Shown here: one piece after another, positions 19,015-27,622 of the stretch
How the letters are laid out: every line of letters starts with the position of its first letter
Position numbering within the stretch: position 1 is the first letter of the stretch
Origin: Cupriavidus gilardii J11
GTDB taxonomy: Bacteria; Pseudomonadota; Gammaproteobacteria; Burkholderiales; Burkholderiaceae
NCBI RefSeq assembly: GCF_007829435.1
Contig: NZ_VLJN01000065.1
Location: 96,190-150,292, forward strand
Reading direction: 5' to 3'
Length of the DNA: 54,103 nt
Translations under genes and position numbers: made by a program
Notes under the pieces: generated by a model
Databases searched by the model: none
Told to the model about the DNA's origin: nothing
What the model saw: the letters and a program-made list of their open reading frames with translations, nothing else

Positions 19015-19491
19015 TCACTCGCCCCGCTGGCCCACGCCGGTTGACTGACGTTGCTCTTCCCGCAACGGTGCGATCACGACCTTATAGACAGCCAACCCGC
19101 CGAGGCCAGCGGTGGCCGCGAACGCTACCCCGGCGCCGATCGGGCCCAGGACGGCAAGCGCGCCCAATGTCGCCACAATGGTCGCAGCCACCGCAACGGA
19201 TGGCAGTACGTGACGCACGACCCTTCGCACTGCGGTTGCCGGAGTCTGGCCGGCGGCGACCTGCGGGAACGGCAACAGGTGCCACGGCAAGCCGGCGGAC
19301 GCCTCGACGAAGTGGCTGAATAGGGACGGCCGTGCGGTTGGGGAAGGCGGTCCGCCCTGAGGGACGAGGGCCATCTCCTGCTGGGCGGGGACGACCTCCG
19401 TATCGGCACGCGGTGGTGGCGATGGCGGTGATGGCGGCGTTGGCTGACGGACTGTGTCATAGGAAACACCGTAATGCGGGTGGACTTTCAT
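19015..19491 (-). CDS. Hypothetical protein with Pro-rich N-terminus and membrane segment
   Basis: A 158-residue protein that I do not recognise. Residues 1-60 are rich in Pro, Ser and Thr. Residues 85-140 are hydrophobic and Gly/Ala-rich (two possible membrane-spanning stretches), followed by a short basic tail. GAAGGAG lies 6 bases before the ATG, which supports expression. It is 59 bases downstream of another orphan on the same strand, probably in one transcript. The Pro-rich start plus glycine-rich membrane helix resembles secreted or membrane-active proteins, but that is inference. Confidence 0.65.
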   Translation of the reverse strand: MKVHPHYGVSYDTVRQPTPPSPPSPPPRADTEVVPAQQEMALVPQGGPPSPTARPSLFSHFVEASAGLPWHLLPFPQVAAGQTPATAVRRVVRHVLPSVAVAATIVATLGALAVLGPIGAGVAFAATAGLGGLAVYKVVIAPLREEQRQSTGVGQRGE

Positions 19492-19550
19492 CTGTCGCTC
19501 CTTCGGATTGGCTTCGCGCTGCCTGATGACGATTGGACGATTGCCGCGTT

Positions 19551-20276
19551 CTACTCACTCGCCGCCATCGCCGGGGGCTGCATATCGGGTGCGGTGGCAA
19601 CTGACTCGCAGGCACGGCGCAACGCCGAGCAGCACGCGGACAACGCACGGGCATGCGGCAGGCACTGCCGCAGGCGTGCATCGCCGCCGCCCTGCATTGC
19701 GTCAGCGTTCACGTCGCACGTCATGACGGCCAGCATGGCTTCGGTGCTGCGCGCGAACCACTCCACATAAGGCACGTCGACAGGGACGTTGGCCGCAATC
19801 GACAGCATGAACGACATGGCGCTGGAGCCGCCCAGCAGGATGGTTGGAGCGAGCATATCGACGCCGGAAGCGGCAGGATCCTCACCAGCGTCGAGGACCC
19901 GCAGCAGCTTGTCCGTCGCCGACGCCAGCGCCACGCAATGCCGGGCAACTTCGGCGCAGGCAACCGCCCTGGCAGTGTCGGGGGCACCCCGTTCCATCAA
20001 TGCCTGACGGCGTAGCGCCGGCGTGTCCAACTGCTGCAGCGACACCGCGGATTGCAGTATCGATGCAATGCCGTTCCGGCAACTGTCGAGCCGCGCGCTG
20101 ACCTCGGAGACCATACTGGCGTGGTCCGCGCAACAGTCGTTGACGCGCCGCATGATGGCGTCAAAGGTCTGCTGTGCCTGGCGACCGAGGAACTCCAGGT
20201 TGGCGGCGGTGACGCCGCTCTGTGCGGGGGGAACCGGAAAGTCCTGGCCGGGCGCCCATGGAAAGGTCTGTGTCAT
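19551..20276 (-). CDS. Hypothetical helical, Cys-rich protein
   Basis: A 241-residue protein that I do not recognise. The N-terminal 70 residues include ANLEFLGRQAQQTFDAIMRR, vaguely reminiscent of the start of phasins. The rest is Ala-rich and mostly helical, with a hydrophobic stretch (TILLGGSSAMSFMLSIAA) near residues 146-163. There are about nine cysteines, concentrated in the C-terminal third, which is unusual for a cytoplasmic protein. No signal peptide or clear Shine-Dalgarno is seen. It precedes the Pro-rich orphan by 59 bases on the same strand. Confidence 0.6.
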   Translation of the reverse strand: MTQTFPWAPGQDFPVPPAQSGVTAANLEFLGRQAQQTFDAIMRRVNDCCADHASMVSEVSARLDSCRNGIASILQSAVSLQQLDTPALRRQALMERGAPDTARAVACAEVARHCVALASATDKLLRVLDAGEDPAASGVDMLAPTILLGGSSAMSFMLSIAANVPVDVPYVEWFARSTEAMLAVMTCDVNADAMQGGGDARLRQCLPHARALSACCSALRRACESVATAPDMQPPAMAASE

Positions 20277-20403
20277 GGCGGGTCTGTGGCGAAGGCCGCG
20301 TTACGGCAATCGCAGCAGCGTACGCACGCAAGGACAAGCGCGCGCACGGTTCCGGTTGTGATCTATAGCAATTGGCGACTTGCCTGCCAGCTCGACCATG
20401 GAG

Positions 20404-20438
20404 ACCGGGACGGTGACAATGGTCCCTGCCGTCCCGGT
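20404..20438. repeat. Inverted repeat in a divergent intergenic region
   Basis: ACCGGGACGG (20404-20413) and CCGTCCCGGT (20429-20438) form a perfect 10-bp inverted repeat around 15 bases. It lies between two divergent orphan genes (starts at 20276 on minus and 20533 on plus). It could be an operator serving both, or a hairpin. Confidence 0.55.
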
Positions 20439-20532
20439 GCGCGAAAGAAGGAAGGCCCCGGACTAGGGTGAGACCGCATGTCAATCTCCGGCCCAGACGC
20501 TATAACGAAATCAGCGGCCCGTGGAGGTAATC

Positions 20533-21090
20533 ATGGCAGCAAACCCGTCCGGAATGACTCCCCATTGCGTGGCAAGTGGGTTGCTGCGGTTGCCATTGGC
20601 GCTAGTGCCATTGCTACTGCTGTCCCTGCAAGGCTGCGCCCCTACGGCCACCGTTGCGCCGCCCGGGCCTTCCGTCCCCGCCGCTTCGACGCAAGCCGCA
20701 ACATCGCCACCGGCGCCCCCCACGCCAATCGCCGCCCGTGTCATTGAGTTGGCGGGGTATTGCAGCCGGACCGAAGAAGACGGCTTCCGGGAGGAAGCGC
20801 GGATGCGAGTGGCTTCCAACGAGGTGCAGGCGCTGTCATGGAAATTATGGGTGTCGCGACGCGGTTCCTGTGCATTCGATCTCGCCGACTTCCGGCAAAC
20901 CCGCAAGGCCCCGCATATCGAACTGCAGGCGCGCGACGACAGCGGCTGCAAGCTGATGGTGTGGCAGGACCCGCGCCGCGTCACGCTGGCCCATGCGAAC
21001 TGCCAGCAGCGCTGCACGCCGGGCATCTACGAGGAGGCGTGGCCGGTCATGTTCGATCCCGGCAACGGCATGTGTGCCCAGGTCCGCTGA
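20533..21090 (+). CDS. Hypothetical lipoprotein
   Basis: A 185-residue predicted lipoprotein of unknown function. GGAGGT lies directly upstream of the ATG at 20533, so an earlier in-frame GTG at 20521 is rejected. The signal peptide ends with lipobox LQGC (Cys35). A Pro/Ala/Thr-rich linker follows, then a compact domain with six cysteines, for example SCAF and NCQQRC, likely disulfide-bonded in the periplasm. I cannot assign a family. It is flanked by minus-strand orphans. Confidence 0.75.
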   Translation: MAANPSGMTPHCVASGLLRLPLALVPLLLLSLQGCAPTATVAPPGPSVPAASTQAATSPPAPPTPIAARVIELAGYCSRTEEDGFREEARMRVASNEVQALSWKLWVSRRGSCAFDLADFRQTRKAPHIELQARDDSGCKLMVWQDPRRVTLAHANCQQRCTPGIYEEAWPVMFDPGNGMCAQVR

Positions 21091-21138
21091 GGGCCGGCGG
21101 GACCCTGCCCTTCCCTGGGCCCCGCCTTGGTGGTAAGG

Positions 21139-21483
21139 CTAGCCGCGCTTGACCCACACCACGATGCCGCCGGCGATGCCGAGCGTGCGCCGTTCCTGCA
21201 CGAAGTCCATGGTGCCGGGGTATTGGTGCGCATCGCGCTGGCCAATGCGCCATGGACAACCAGTCAGCAACTTGATCGCCTCGGCCTCCGGCTTTCCTAT
21301 CAGCGCCTCGTCCGGCATGTTGTCGGCGGCGCAGCCCTGCGGCGTGCCGGCGCCGCTCTGCGGCGCGGGTGCCAGCGACGGCAGCGGCTCGCTGGCGCAA
21401 GCGCCCAACGACAATGCGATGCTGGCGGTGGTCAGCACCAGACGCCGGAAGGCGTGGATGGAAGGGCTCGATGACGAAGGCAT
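21139..21483 (-). CDS. Small lipoprotein, possibly I78 peptidase-inhibitor-like
   Basis: A 114-residue predicted lipoprotein. The signal peptide ends in lipobox LGAC (Cys29), followed by a Pro/Ser linker. The C-terminal 60 residues, with LIGKPEAEA, a short insertion, PGTMDF, ERRTLGIA and GGIVVWV, resemble the layout of I78-type peptidase inhibitors (potato-inhibitor-I fold), but Cys positions differ and I give this low weight. It ends convergent with the upstream plus-strand lipoprotein. Confidence 0.7.
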   Translation of the reverse strand: MPSSSSPSIHAFRRLVLTTASIALSLGACASEPLPSLAPAPQSGAGTPQGCAADNMPDEALIGKPEAEAIKLLTGCPWRIGQRDAHQYPGTMDFVQERRTLGIAGGIVVWVKRG

Positions 21484-21543
21484 GCGGTCTCCTGCGAGGC
21501 AATGGCCGACGCGCCCGTTGCGCGCCCCGCCATCCCGACAATC

Positions 21544-22152
21544 CTACTTGGATTTCGGCACGCGGCCCATCAGATAGAACGCATCGTTGGGCCGCATGCC
21601 GATGGTATTGGCCATGCGGTTCGACAGTCCGAAGAACGCGGTGATCGCGGCGATGTCCCAGGCGTCCTCATCGCTGAAGCCATGGGCGCGCAGCACCGCG
21701 AAATCGTCGTCGTTGACCTCGTGCGACGCCACGCAGACCTTCATCGCAAAGTCGAGCATCGCACGCTGCCGCGCCGACAGATCGGCCTTGCGGTAGTTGA
21801 CCGCGACCTGGTCGGCCAATAGTGGCTGTTTCTCGTAGATGCGCAGGATGGCGCCGTGCGCCACCACGCAGTACAGACATTGGTTGGCGGCGGAGGTAGC
21901 CACGACGATCATCTCGCGCTCGCCCTTGGAGAGGCCGCCCTCCTTGTCCATCAGCGCGTCGTGGTAGGCGAAGAAGGCCCGGAACTCATCGGGCCGGTGC
22001 GCCAGCGCAAGAAACACATTGGGAACGAACCCGGCCTTCTCCTGCACGACCAGGATGCGTTGACGGATGTCGTCGGGCAGCGAATCGAGAGACGGTACCG
22101 GATAGCGGCTGATCGGAACGGCTTCGGTTGGCGTTTGTTGCGGTGCGGTCAT
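21544..22152 (-). CDS. Peroxidase-related CMD/AhpD-like protein
   Basis: A 202-residue member of the carboxymuconolactone decarboxylase superfamily (peroxidase-related subgroup). The AhpD-type redox motif CLYCVVAH, with Cys92 and Cys95 and the following His, is intact, so alkylhydroperoxidase-like activity is expected. AAGGAG lies 6 bases upstream of the ATG. It follows msbA on the same strand after 136 bases that hold a dispersed palindrome, and is probably transcribed independently. Confidence 0.9.
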   Translation of the reverse strand: MTAPQQTPTEAVPISRYPVPSLDSLPDDIRQRILVVQEKAGFVPNVFLALAHRPDEFRAFFAYHDALMDKEGGLSKGEREMIVVATSAANQCLYCVVAHGAILRIYEKQPLLADQVAVNYRKADLSARQRAMLDFAMKVCVASHEVNDDDFAVLRAHGFSDEDAWDIAAITAFFGLSNRMANTIGMRPNDAFYLMGRVPKSK

Positions 22153-22203
22153 GGCTGTCTCCTTGTTGTGCTGTGGGGAGGGCCGTCGTGTGCCGTTGTT
22201 GTG

Positions 22204-22258
22204 CGGTGACTGCCCTCACCCCCCGCCCCTCTCCCGCGTGCGGGAGAGGGAGTAAACC
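22204..22258. repeat. Dispersed CTCTCCCGC/GCGGGAGAG repeat, copy at 22.2 kb
   Basis: The left terminal arm (GTGACTGCCCTCACC... to CTCTCCCGC) is followed by GTGCGGGAGAGGGAGTAAACC, so about half of the full element is present. It lies between the msbA stop and the start of the peroxidase-like gene. Confidence 0.75.
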
Positions 22259-22288
22259 ATCACCAATAGCTTACGCCACCTTCTCCAC

Positions 22289-24046
22289 TCAATGCGTTGC
22301 GAACTGGATCCGATGCAAACCCGCATACAGCCCGTTGGCCGCGATCAGCTCCGCATGCGTGCCGAGCTCCGCCACGCGGCCCTGGTCCAGCACCGCGATG
22401 CGGTTGGCGTTCTCGATCGTGGACAGCCGGTGCGCGATCACCAGCGTGGTGCGGCCGACCATCAGCGTTTCCAGCGCCGCCTGCACCTGCCGCTCCGATT
22501 CCGAATCGAGCGCCGACGTCGCCTCGTCCAGGATCAGGATCGGTGCGTCCTTGTACAGCGCCCGCGCGATCGCCAGGCGCTGCCGCTGGCCGCCAGACAG
22601 CTTCATGCCGTTGTCGCCGATATTCGTCTGCAATCCCTCGGGCAGAGCGGCAACCACATCGGTCAGATAGGCCGCCGCCAACGCCCGTTCGACGCGCGCC
22701 ATATCGATCTGGTCGGCCGAATGGACCCCATACGCCACGTTGGCCGCCACCGTATCGTTGAACAGCACCACATCCTGGCTGACGAAGGCGATCTGCTGCC
22801 GCAGGTCTTTCAGGGCAATCGAGTCGAGCGGCTGGCCGTCCAGCAGGATGCGGCCTTCTGTCGGATCGAAGAAGCGCGGCACCAGATTGACCAGCGTCGT
22901 CTTGCCGCTGCCCGACGGACCCACCAGCGCGACGACCTCGCCGGCCTTTACCGTCAGCGACACATCCCGCAGCGCCGGTTTGCCGGCCTCGCCATAGCGG
23001 AAGCCGACGTGGTCGAACACCAGCTCGCCCCGCGCGCGGGTCAGCGGCACACCGCCCTGCTGCGGCTCGACCGGTTCGTCTATCAGGCGGAAGATCATCT
23101 CCGCCGCCGTCAGTCCGCGCGTGAGCGGCTGGTTGATATCGGTCAGGTGCTTCAGCGGCGAGATCAGCAGCAGCATCGCCATCACGAAGCCGGTGAAACC
23201 GCCAATGGTGGTCTGGTTGCCCTGCGCCTGCACCATCGCGATGGTGATGATCACCGACAGCGCCAGCGCGGCCAGGAAGGCGGTGACCGGCTGGTTCAGG
23301 CCACCCGCCACCGCCATCCGCATCGAATAATTTTTCAGACGCTCCGCCATGGCGCGAAAGCGGGCCAGCTCGTACGCTTCGCCGCCGTGCAGCTTGACGA
23401 CCTTGAAGCCGCCTGCCGCCTCCTCCACCACGTAGGCCGCGCTGTTGGTGAGCGTCTGGTGCTCGCGGTTCAGCTTGCGCAGCCGCCGGTTGATCTTCGA
23501 CATCAGGTAGCCGATGACCGGCAGGATCACCGCCACGATGAGCGTCAGCCGCCAGTTCGTATAGAACAGGTAGATCAACAGCGCCACCACCGTCAGCGAA
23601 TCGCGCACCAGCGTGATGAACACGCTGGTCAGGATCTGCAGCACCTGGTTGACCTCGAAGATCACCGCATTGATCAGTGACGCGGCGGTATTGCGATGAA
23701 AGAACATCGCGGGCACGTGCAGCATGCGCTCGAACATCTGCAGCCGCATCTTCAGCAGCACGCGATTGGAGATCAGGCTCAGCAGATAGCCGGATGCGAA
23801 CTGCGCGACCCCGCGGATCAGGGCCACGCCCGTCAGCAACGCCGGCACATGCCAGAGCTTGCCGGCGTACTCGCCGCCGAAGCCCTTGTCCAGCAGATCG
23901 TTGACGACCTTGGGAATGACGCCTTCGCTGGCGGCAACGACGGCCATCGCGACAATGGCGGCGATGAAGATGCGCAACTCGGGGCGCAGGTAGGACCACA
24001 GGCGGGCGGGCATGGTTTGCGCACCGGGCGTCGATGGACGGGACAA
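22289..24046 (-). CDS. msbA: Lipid A export ATP-binding/permease protein MsbA
   Basis: A half-size ABC exporter of about 585 residues that flips lipid A-core across the inner membrane. Six membrane segments occupy residues 1 to about 310. The ATPase has Walker [10 protein letters not shown], signature LSGGQRQR, Walker [13 protein letters not shown] and a switch His in IAHRLST. AAGGAG overlaps a GTG codon at 24052, so the TTG at 24046, five bases beyond, is the better start; the ATG at 24013 is a further option. It is divergent from two LPS glycosyltransferases. Confidence 0.93.
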   Translation of the reverse strand: MSRPSTPGAQTMPARLWSYLRPELRIFIAAIVAMAVVAASEGVIPKVVNDLLDKGFGGEYAGKLWHVPALLTGVALIRGVAQFASGYLLSLISNRVLLKMRLQMFERMLHVPAMFFHRNTAASLINAVIFEVNQVLQILTSVFITLVRDSLTVVALLIYLFYTNWRLTLIVAVILPVIGYLMSKINRRLRKLNREHQTLTNSAAYVVEEAAGGFKVVKLHGGEAYELARFRAMAERLKNYSMRMAVAGGLNQPVTAFLAALALSVIITIAMVQAQGNQTTIGGFTGFVMAMLLLISPLKHLTDINQPLTRGLTAAEMIFRLIDEPVEPQQGGVPLTRARGELVFDHVGFRYGEAGKPALRDVSLTVKAGEVVALVGPSGSGKTTLVNLVPRFFDPTEGRILLDGQPLDSIALKDLRQQIAFVSQDVVLFNDTVAANVAYGVHSADQIDMARVERALAAAYLTDVVAALPEGLQTNIGDNGMKLSGGQRQRLAIARALYKDAPILILDEATSALDSESERQVQAALETLMVGRTTLVIAHRLSTIENANRIAVLDQGRVAELGTHAELIAANGLYAGLHRIQFATH

Positions 24047-24192
24047 GAACACTCCTTCGGAACTTCGCGATTTCGGAATATGCGGAAAGACCCGGCGGCG
24101 CTAGCGCGCGCTGACTCCGCGATAACAGGCTGGCGCCGCAAACCGGCGGCCATGCAACGGCGGGAACCCCGGGATGCCGACAGGCGCCAAGG

Positions 24193-24198
24193 TACAAT
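24193..24198 (+). promoter_or_regulatory. Possible -10 box for the LPS glycosyltransferase genes
   Basis: TACAAT lies 49 bases before the start of the GT2 gene in the msbA divergent gap. I see no convincing -35 hexamer, so this is tentative. Confidence 0.3.
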
Positions 24199-24246
24199 GA
24201 CGCCTCGTGCGCGACACCGTCGCCTCACGCCCTGCCGACCACGTCA

Positions 24247-25020
24247 ATGAAAATCTCCGTCGTCATCATCACCAGAAACGAAGCCCACAATATCCAGGCC
24301 TGTCTGGAAAGCGTGAAGTGGTGTGACGAGGCGATTATAGTGGATTGGATGAGCACCGACGCCACCCGGGAAATCGCCCGGGACATGGGGGCCCGCGTGA
24401 TCGAAGCCCCCGACTGGCCCGGCTTCGGCCCGCAGAAGAATCGCGCCGTGGACGCGGCCACCGGTGACTGGATCCTGAGCCTGGACGCTGACGAGCGCGT
24501 CGAGCCGGCACTGCGCGACGAGATCCTGCGCGCTGTCGCGCACGGCACCGCCGATGCCTACGAAATGCCCAGGCTGTCGCAGTTCTGCGGCCGCTTCATC
24601 CGCCACGGCGGCTGGTATCCGGACTACGTCACGCGCCTGTTTCGCCGGGGCAAGGGCCGCTTCACCGATGCTCTCGTGCATGAAAACGTGGTGGTGGACG
24701 GCCAGCTCGGCCGGCTGACGCAGCCGCTGACCCACTACAGCTACCGCGACTATTCCGATGTGCTTCGCAAGATCGACAGCTACTCGTCGGCCGGCGCGGC
24801 GCAGGCGTTCAGCAAGGGCAAGCGCTCGTCACCGCTGTCCGCCGCCGGCCATGGGCTGTGGGCGTTCCTGCGGACGTGGCTGCTTCAGCGCAGCATCCTC
24901 GACGGGGCGGAAGGATTCGGCGTCGCGCTGATGAACGCGCAGGCCAGCTATTACAAGTACCTGAAGCTGTGGTACATGGGGCGCCGGCAATCCGCGGGGC
25001 ACGGCGGCGGCGCACGGTGA
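24247..25020 (+). CDS. Family 2 glycosyltransferase (WaaE/KdtX-like, LPS core)
   Basis: A 257-residue cytoplasmic GT-A enzyme expected to add a sugar to the LPS inner core. The N-terminal ISVVIITRNEAHNI and the donor-binding LSLDADERVEP (about residues 78-88) match the WaaE-like group. Where most members have DSGSTD, this one reads DWMSTD near residues 34-39. It is followed after 60 bases by a GT4 gene and is divergent from msbA. The sugar transferred is unknown. Confidence 0.88.
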   Translation: MKISVVIITRNEAHNIQACLESVKWCDEAIIVDWMSTDATREIARDMGARVIEAPDWPGFGPQKNRAVDAATGDWILSLDADERVEPALRDEILRAVAHGTADAYEMPRLSQFCGRFIRHGGWYPDYVTRLFRRGKGRFTDALVHENVVVDGQLGRLTQPLTHYSYRDYSDVLRKIDSYSSAGAAQAFSKGKRSSPLSAAGHGLWAFLRTWLLQRSILDGAEGFGVALMNAQASYYKYLKLWYMGRRQSAGHGGGAR

Positions 25021-25080
25021 AGGGCGCGGCCGCCCTGCCCCGTTGACCACCTCTTCTCACCGAACATCGGAGCCGCACGG

Positions 25081-26145
25081 ATGAAGATCGGCATTTCCTG
25101 CAATCGCTTCGGCAAGGGTGGCGGCTTCGAGCGCTACGCCCTTGACCTGGTCCGGGGCATGCTTGCGCGCGGCCAGGCGCCCGTGGTATTCGCACGGCGC
25201 TTCGACGCCGACGTGCCCGAATACGCCCGCGTCGAGCGACACCTGGTCCCCGTCCGCTGGCTGCCCGGCAAGATGCGCGACATGGCGTTTTCGCTCGGCA
25301 TGCGCCATGCTCACCGGCACTGCGATGTGCTGATCGGCTGCAACCGGGTGGTGGGCGCCGATCTTGCCGTCTGTGGCGGCACGCACCGCGGCTACCTGCG
25401 CGCCATGGGCCGCCACCCTGAATTCTGGGATCGCCGGCAGATCGAACTTGAGAGCCGTCACTATGCACAATCGCGTCGTGTGGTGGCGCACTCGCGCATG
25501 ATGACCGATGAACTGCTGTCGCTGTACGGGCTGCCGGCTGACAAGGTGACACTGCTCTACCCTCCCGTCGACACGGCGCGTTTCGTGCCACTGGACCATG
25601 CTCGGCGCCAGGCGCTGCGCGCCCGGCTCGGCTTCGACGCGCGCCCGGTATTCCTGTTCCCGTCGTCGGACCACGCACGCAAGGGGCTCGATGTGCTGGC
25701 CCAGGGCCTCGCCGCCAGCGGGCTGGACGCAATGCTGGCCGTGGCGGGCCGCCCGATCGGCAAGGCGATGCCCGGCGTGCTCGAACTCGGCTACTGCGGG
25801 AACATGGCCGAGTTGTATTGCGCGGCCGACTTCACGGTGCTGGCTTCCCGTTACGAACCATTCGGCTTGGTCGGCATCGAGTCGGTGCTATGCGGCACGC
25901 CCGTGCTGATGGCGGAAGGCATTGGTTGCCTCGAAGTGCTGGACCACCAGGCGGCCCGCCGCTTTCCGCGCGACGACGTCGCCGCGATCGCGGGCGCGCT
26001 GCGGGAAGCCGCGCAGTGGGCGGGCACGGGCGCGGCGCGACTTGCCACGCCGCGCCGTCATATCGCCTATGATCCCGATCCCGCGACGCACCTCGATGCG
26101 CTGCTGGCGCTCGCCGGCGCGGACGTGGCAGCGCCGAAGCCCTGA
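25081..26145 (+). CDS. Family 4 glycosyltransferase (WaaG-like, LPS core)
   Basis: A 354-residue GT-B enzyme probably acting in LPS core synthesis. The N-terminal glycine loop GKGGGFERYALDL binds the acceptor side, and EPFGLVGIESVLCGTPVL carries the E-x7-E donor motif. GGAG lies 9 bases before the ATG. Its last 79 bases overlap, tail to tail, the 3' end of the O-antigen ligase gene on the other strand. Confidence 0.9.
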   Translation: MKIGISCNRFGKGGGFERYALDLVRGMLARGQAPVVFARRFDADVPEYARVERHLVPVRWLPGKMRDMAFSLGMRHAHRHCDVLIGCNRVVGADLAVCGGTHRGYLRAMGRHPEFWDRRQIELESRHYAQSRRVVAHSRMMTDELLSLYGLPADKVTLLYPPVDTARFVPLDHARRQALRARLGFDARPVFLFPSSDHARKGLDVLAQGLAASGLDAMLAVAGRPIGKAMPGVLELGYCGNMAELYCAADFTVLASRYEPFGLVGIESVLCGTPVLMAEGIGCLEVLDHQAARRFPRDDVAAIAGALREAAQWAGTGAARLATPRRHIAYDPDPATHLDALLALAGADVAAPKP

Positions 26146-27377
26146 CGGCTGGCGATGATGCCGAGCAGCGTCGCGGTGGTGAGCGCGTAGAAAGCGGTAT
26201 TCATCACCAGCGAAAACACATCGATGGTAATGCCGAAGACCAGCGAACCGAGCGTGAGCACCAGGCCCATGCCCGCGGCCGTGGCGGTATCCGGATCGGG
26301 CGAATGCCGGTAGCGCCAGAAATAGACGATCGACCCGAAATACAACAAAAACAGCGCCGCCACGCCTGCCATGCCCAGTTCCGCGAGCGTCGAGAAGAAC
26401 TCGTTGTGCGCATGCCGATGCACGATGTTGGGCGGGACCTTGCCCTCCTCGGCCATCTCCCGCAAGGCTGGCTCGAAATGGCCCTTGCCAATGCCAAGCA
26501 CAGGGTGTTCGGCGAACATCTGTGAAGCCGCGCGCCACTGCTGCAGGCGCCAGCCGATCGAGGTATTGGCGTCGCCATGCTCCAGACGGTGGAAATCCGA
26601 CATTGCGGCGGCAATGCGGTTCTGCACGATCGGTGTATTCCATGCTCCGACGACCGCGAGCGCCAATACGGCCGCGAAGGTCGCCAGCGCCCGTCGCGGT
26701 TCCATGCGGCTCACATGGAAGCGCATCACCAATATCCAGAGCATGACCGGGATGGCCAGCCACCCGCCGCGACTCTCCGACGTATAGGACGCGTAGCACC
26801 CCGCGACCAGGCCGACCAGCCGCAAGGCGCGGTCCCAGCGCGGACGCCCTGGGTCGGCCAGCCCAACCGCACCCATGAAGCCCAACACCAGCGCGGTATT
26901 GCCGAACGGGATTGGGTTGGTGAACGGATTCCCGGCGCGGCCGTAGACCATCCAGTCCACCGACGACGAGGTCATCACCACCGACCATATGGCCGCGCCC
27001 ACTGCGCCAGCCACGCAGCCCCATTGCATGGGCCTGAGCCAGCGATCCGGCACGGCGGCCAGCAGCGCGAGGATCGGCGCGGCCAGCAGCAGGCGGGCCG
27101 GCGCATCGAAGGCCCATCCTGGCACCCGGTATCCGAGCAGGGCCTGCAGCGCGATGATAAGCGGATAGCCCGCCATGGCGGCCAGATACCACTTGCAGGA
27201 CCGCAGCACCTGAAAGGCACGGCGGCGATTGTCGCCATGCCACAGCCAGATCAGCCCAGCCGCAAGCGCGGCGAAATAGCAATAGCCGGCGCCGCCCTTC
27301 AGGGTAAGCATCAGTGCGGGCGAAAGGGCCGCGGCAATGGCCGCCACGGCGAAGGAAAAACGGTTGGTGTATTGCAT
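26067..27377 (-). CDS. O-antigen ligase family protein (WaaL-like)
   Basis: A 436-residue polytopic membrane protein of about ten hydrophobic segments with a Wzy_C domain. The periplasmic loop contains HRHAHNEFF, with the His found in O-antigen ligases. It probably attaches O-polysaccharide to lipid A-core, fitting the neighbouring msbA and glycosyltransferase genes. A polymerase (Wzy) or protein glycosylation role cannot be excluded. The C-terminal 26 residues are Ala/Ser-rich and encoded in the overlap with the convergent GT4 gene. Confidence 0.87.
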   Translation of the reverse strand: MQYTNRFSFAVAAIAAALSPALMLTLKGGAGYCYFAALAAGLIWLWHGDNRRRAFQVLRSCKWYLAAMAGYPLIIALQALLGYRVPGWAFDAPARLLLAAPILALLAAVPDRWLRPMQWGCVAGAVGAAIWSVVMTSSSVDWMVYGRAGNPFTNPIPFGNTALVLGFMGAVGLADPGRPRWDRALRLVGLVAGCYASYTSESRGGWLAIPVMLWILVMRFHVSRMEPRRALATFAAVLALAVVGAWNTPIVQNRIAAAMSDFHRLEHGDANTSIGWRLQQWRAASQMFAEHPVLGIGKGHFEPALREMAEEGKVPPNIVHRHAHNEFFSTLAELGMAGVAALFLLYFGSIVYFWRYRHSPDPDTATAAGMGLVLTLGSLVFGITIDVFSLVMNTAFYALTTATLLGIIASRQGFGAATSAPASASSASRCVAGSGS

Positions 27378-27432
27378 TACATAGGATGGCGCCGGCCTGC
27401 GCCCATGGCGGGGCCGGTTATCGGGAGGCGGA

Positions 27433-27464
27433 ATGCCGCACTGCCGACATGCCGCACTGCCGAC
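27433..27464. repeat. 16-bp perfect tandem duplication
   Basis: ATGCCGCACTGCCGAC occurs twice in direct succession, followed by a third partial unit ATGCCG. It lies in the 245-base gap between waaL and the dnaE stop. Confidence 0.8.
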
Positions 27465-27622
27465 ATGCCGCCGGCGGGCGCAGGGGCGAAATTATAGCCG
27501 CTTGCGGCGTGCCGCCCCCGGGCGGTAGCGTGGCCCGGGCACGATGTGCCAGGGCCGTGCTATCGCCGGGCTGGCCAGGCCGACGGGCGTCTGGCCGCCT
27601 TCGCCGCCGCTGGCCCGCTCGA

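Noticed and set aside
19015-20370. Search for PIP-box (TTCGB-N15-TTCGB) motifs before the orphan genes here and at 43.5 kb
   Set aside because: I found no pair of TTCG motifs at the right spacing, so type III regulon membership is not supported by a promoter element.
22260-24197. A 645-residue frame overlapping msbA on the same strand
   Set aside because: It is the +1 frame of msbA, Arg/Ala/Gly-rich without ABC motifs in order.
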